DNA of 13,815 bases. Origin: Chloroflexota bacterium. Lineage in GTDB: Bacteria > Chloroflexota > Dehalococcoidia > Dehalococcoidales > WRFJ01. Shown piece by piece: positions 13,650 to 13,815 of the stretch. The notes below the pieces were generated by a model. That model was not told the DNA's origin, made no database searches, and was given only the letters and a program-made list of their open reading frames with translations. The stretch is taken from NCBI GenBank assembly GCA_009778865.1, contig WRFJ01000011.1, positions 1 to 13,815 on the forward strand, read 5' to 3'. The position numbers and the translations under genes are program-made. Numbering within the stretch: the first letter of the stretch is position 1; each line of letters starts with the position of its first letter.

Positions 13650-13815
13650 ATGGACGAAAAATACAATGAGTATGCTCAGTTGTTCAAAGTGTTATCTGAC
13701 CCGAACAGGCTTATGATTGTTGATATGCTATCATGCGGAGAGCTTTGTGCTTGTGTGATTTTGGAAAAATTCAATATAACACAACCCACGCTTTCCCATC
13801 ACATGAAAAGTTTAT
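13650..13815 (+). CDS. arsR: ArsR-family metalloregulatory repressor (N-terminal 55 codons, cut by window end)
   Basis: The visible 55 residues are the start of an ArsR/SmtB winged-helix repressor: LFKVLSDPNRLMIVDML (11-27) is the dimer and first-helix region, SCGELCACVILEKF (28-41) holds the sensor cysteines, and NITQPTLSHHMKSL (42-55) is the recognition helix. C33 and C35 match two cysteines of the arsenite/antimonite ELCVC site; the position three residues after C35 is Leu, not Cys, but C29 lies just before the motif. Position 36 is Val, where ELCVCDL proteins usually have Asp. The ATG is chosen for GAGGTG at 13639-13644. The repressor probably binds the operator over its own promoter and is released by As(III)/Sb(III). 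Resistance genes would be expected to the right, outside the window. Confidence 0.88.
   Translation, partial: MDEKYNEYAQLFKVLSDPNRLMIVDMLSCGELCACVILEKFNITQPTLSHHMKSL

Noticed and set aside
1..13815. CRISPR array, insertion sequence or prophage
   Set aside because: No regularly spaced direct repeats, no transposase or phage gene; the inverted repeats found are single hairpins.

Overview
The window is an AT-rich bacterial chromosome segment. It carries single-copy housekeeping genes in short transcription units, consensus-like sigma-A promoters, purine-rich Shine-Dalgarno sites and U-tract hairpin terminators. That gene content and style (a 74-residue SecG, GatB, PlsY, the long form of OMP decarboxylase, an encoded tRNA CCA end) fits a low-GC Bacillota-type anaerobe. 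Something near the Negativicutes or Clostridia is my guess; nothing seen fixes the lineage.

Layout, left to right. A tRNA-Glu(UUC) gene on the minus strand has its own promoter and terminator (60-229). A VTT/DedA-type membrane protein (342-1064) converges on plsY (1168-1806, minus), with a bidirectional terminator between them. ilvE (1966-2886) diverges from plsY and ends at a probable terminator. A strong promoter then starts a compact plus-strand unit gatB-secG-SAM hydrolase (2985-5554), closed by a strong terminator at 5576-5613. argC (5683-6708) has an extended -10 promoter and a 16-bp perfect palindrome over its start site. folC (minus, 6811-8178) converges on argC and diverges from pyrF (8301-9104). 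Then come a second VTT/DedA-type protein (minus, 9297-9884), a CPA2 cation/proton antiporter with a C-terminal NAD-binding domain (minus, 10015-11736), and a divergent homocitrate synthase-family gene (11960-13192) whose product could be homocitrate synthase or Re-citrate synthase. The right edge holds a gene-poor 457-bp stretch and the first 55 codons of an arsR-type repressor (13650 to the end) with a consensus promoter and operator repeats.

Functionally the window combines amino-acid metabolism (ilvE, argC, the citramalate/homocitrate-type synthase), protein synthesis and export (tRNA-Glu, gatB, secG), phospholipid, folate and pyrimidine synthesis (plsY, folC, pyrF), and membrane ion or lipid handling (two VTT proteins, the antiporter). 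The genes are mostly independent units rather than one pathway.

I found no CRISPR array, no transposase and no complete novel system. The most interesting part is the right edge. There an ars-type repressor begins, its operator half-site TGTCTAT/ATAGACA recurs as an isolated perfect palindrome about 300 bp upstream, and the DNA between holds a lone 40-codon frame and an imperfect hairpin. This looks like the entry into an arsenic-response locus, possibly acquired. Other points worth a look are the palindrome at argC, the hairpin in the leader of the synthase gene, the nested inverted repeat between argC and folC, the leaderless-looking plsY, and the true reaction of the synthase.
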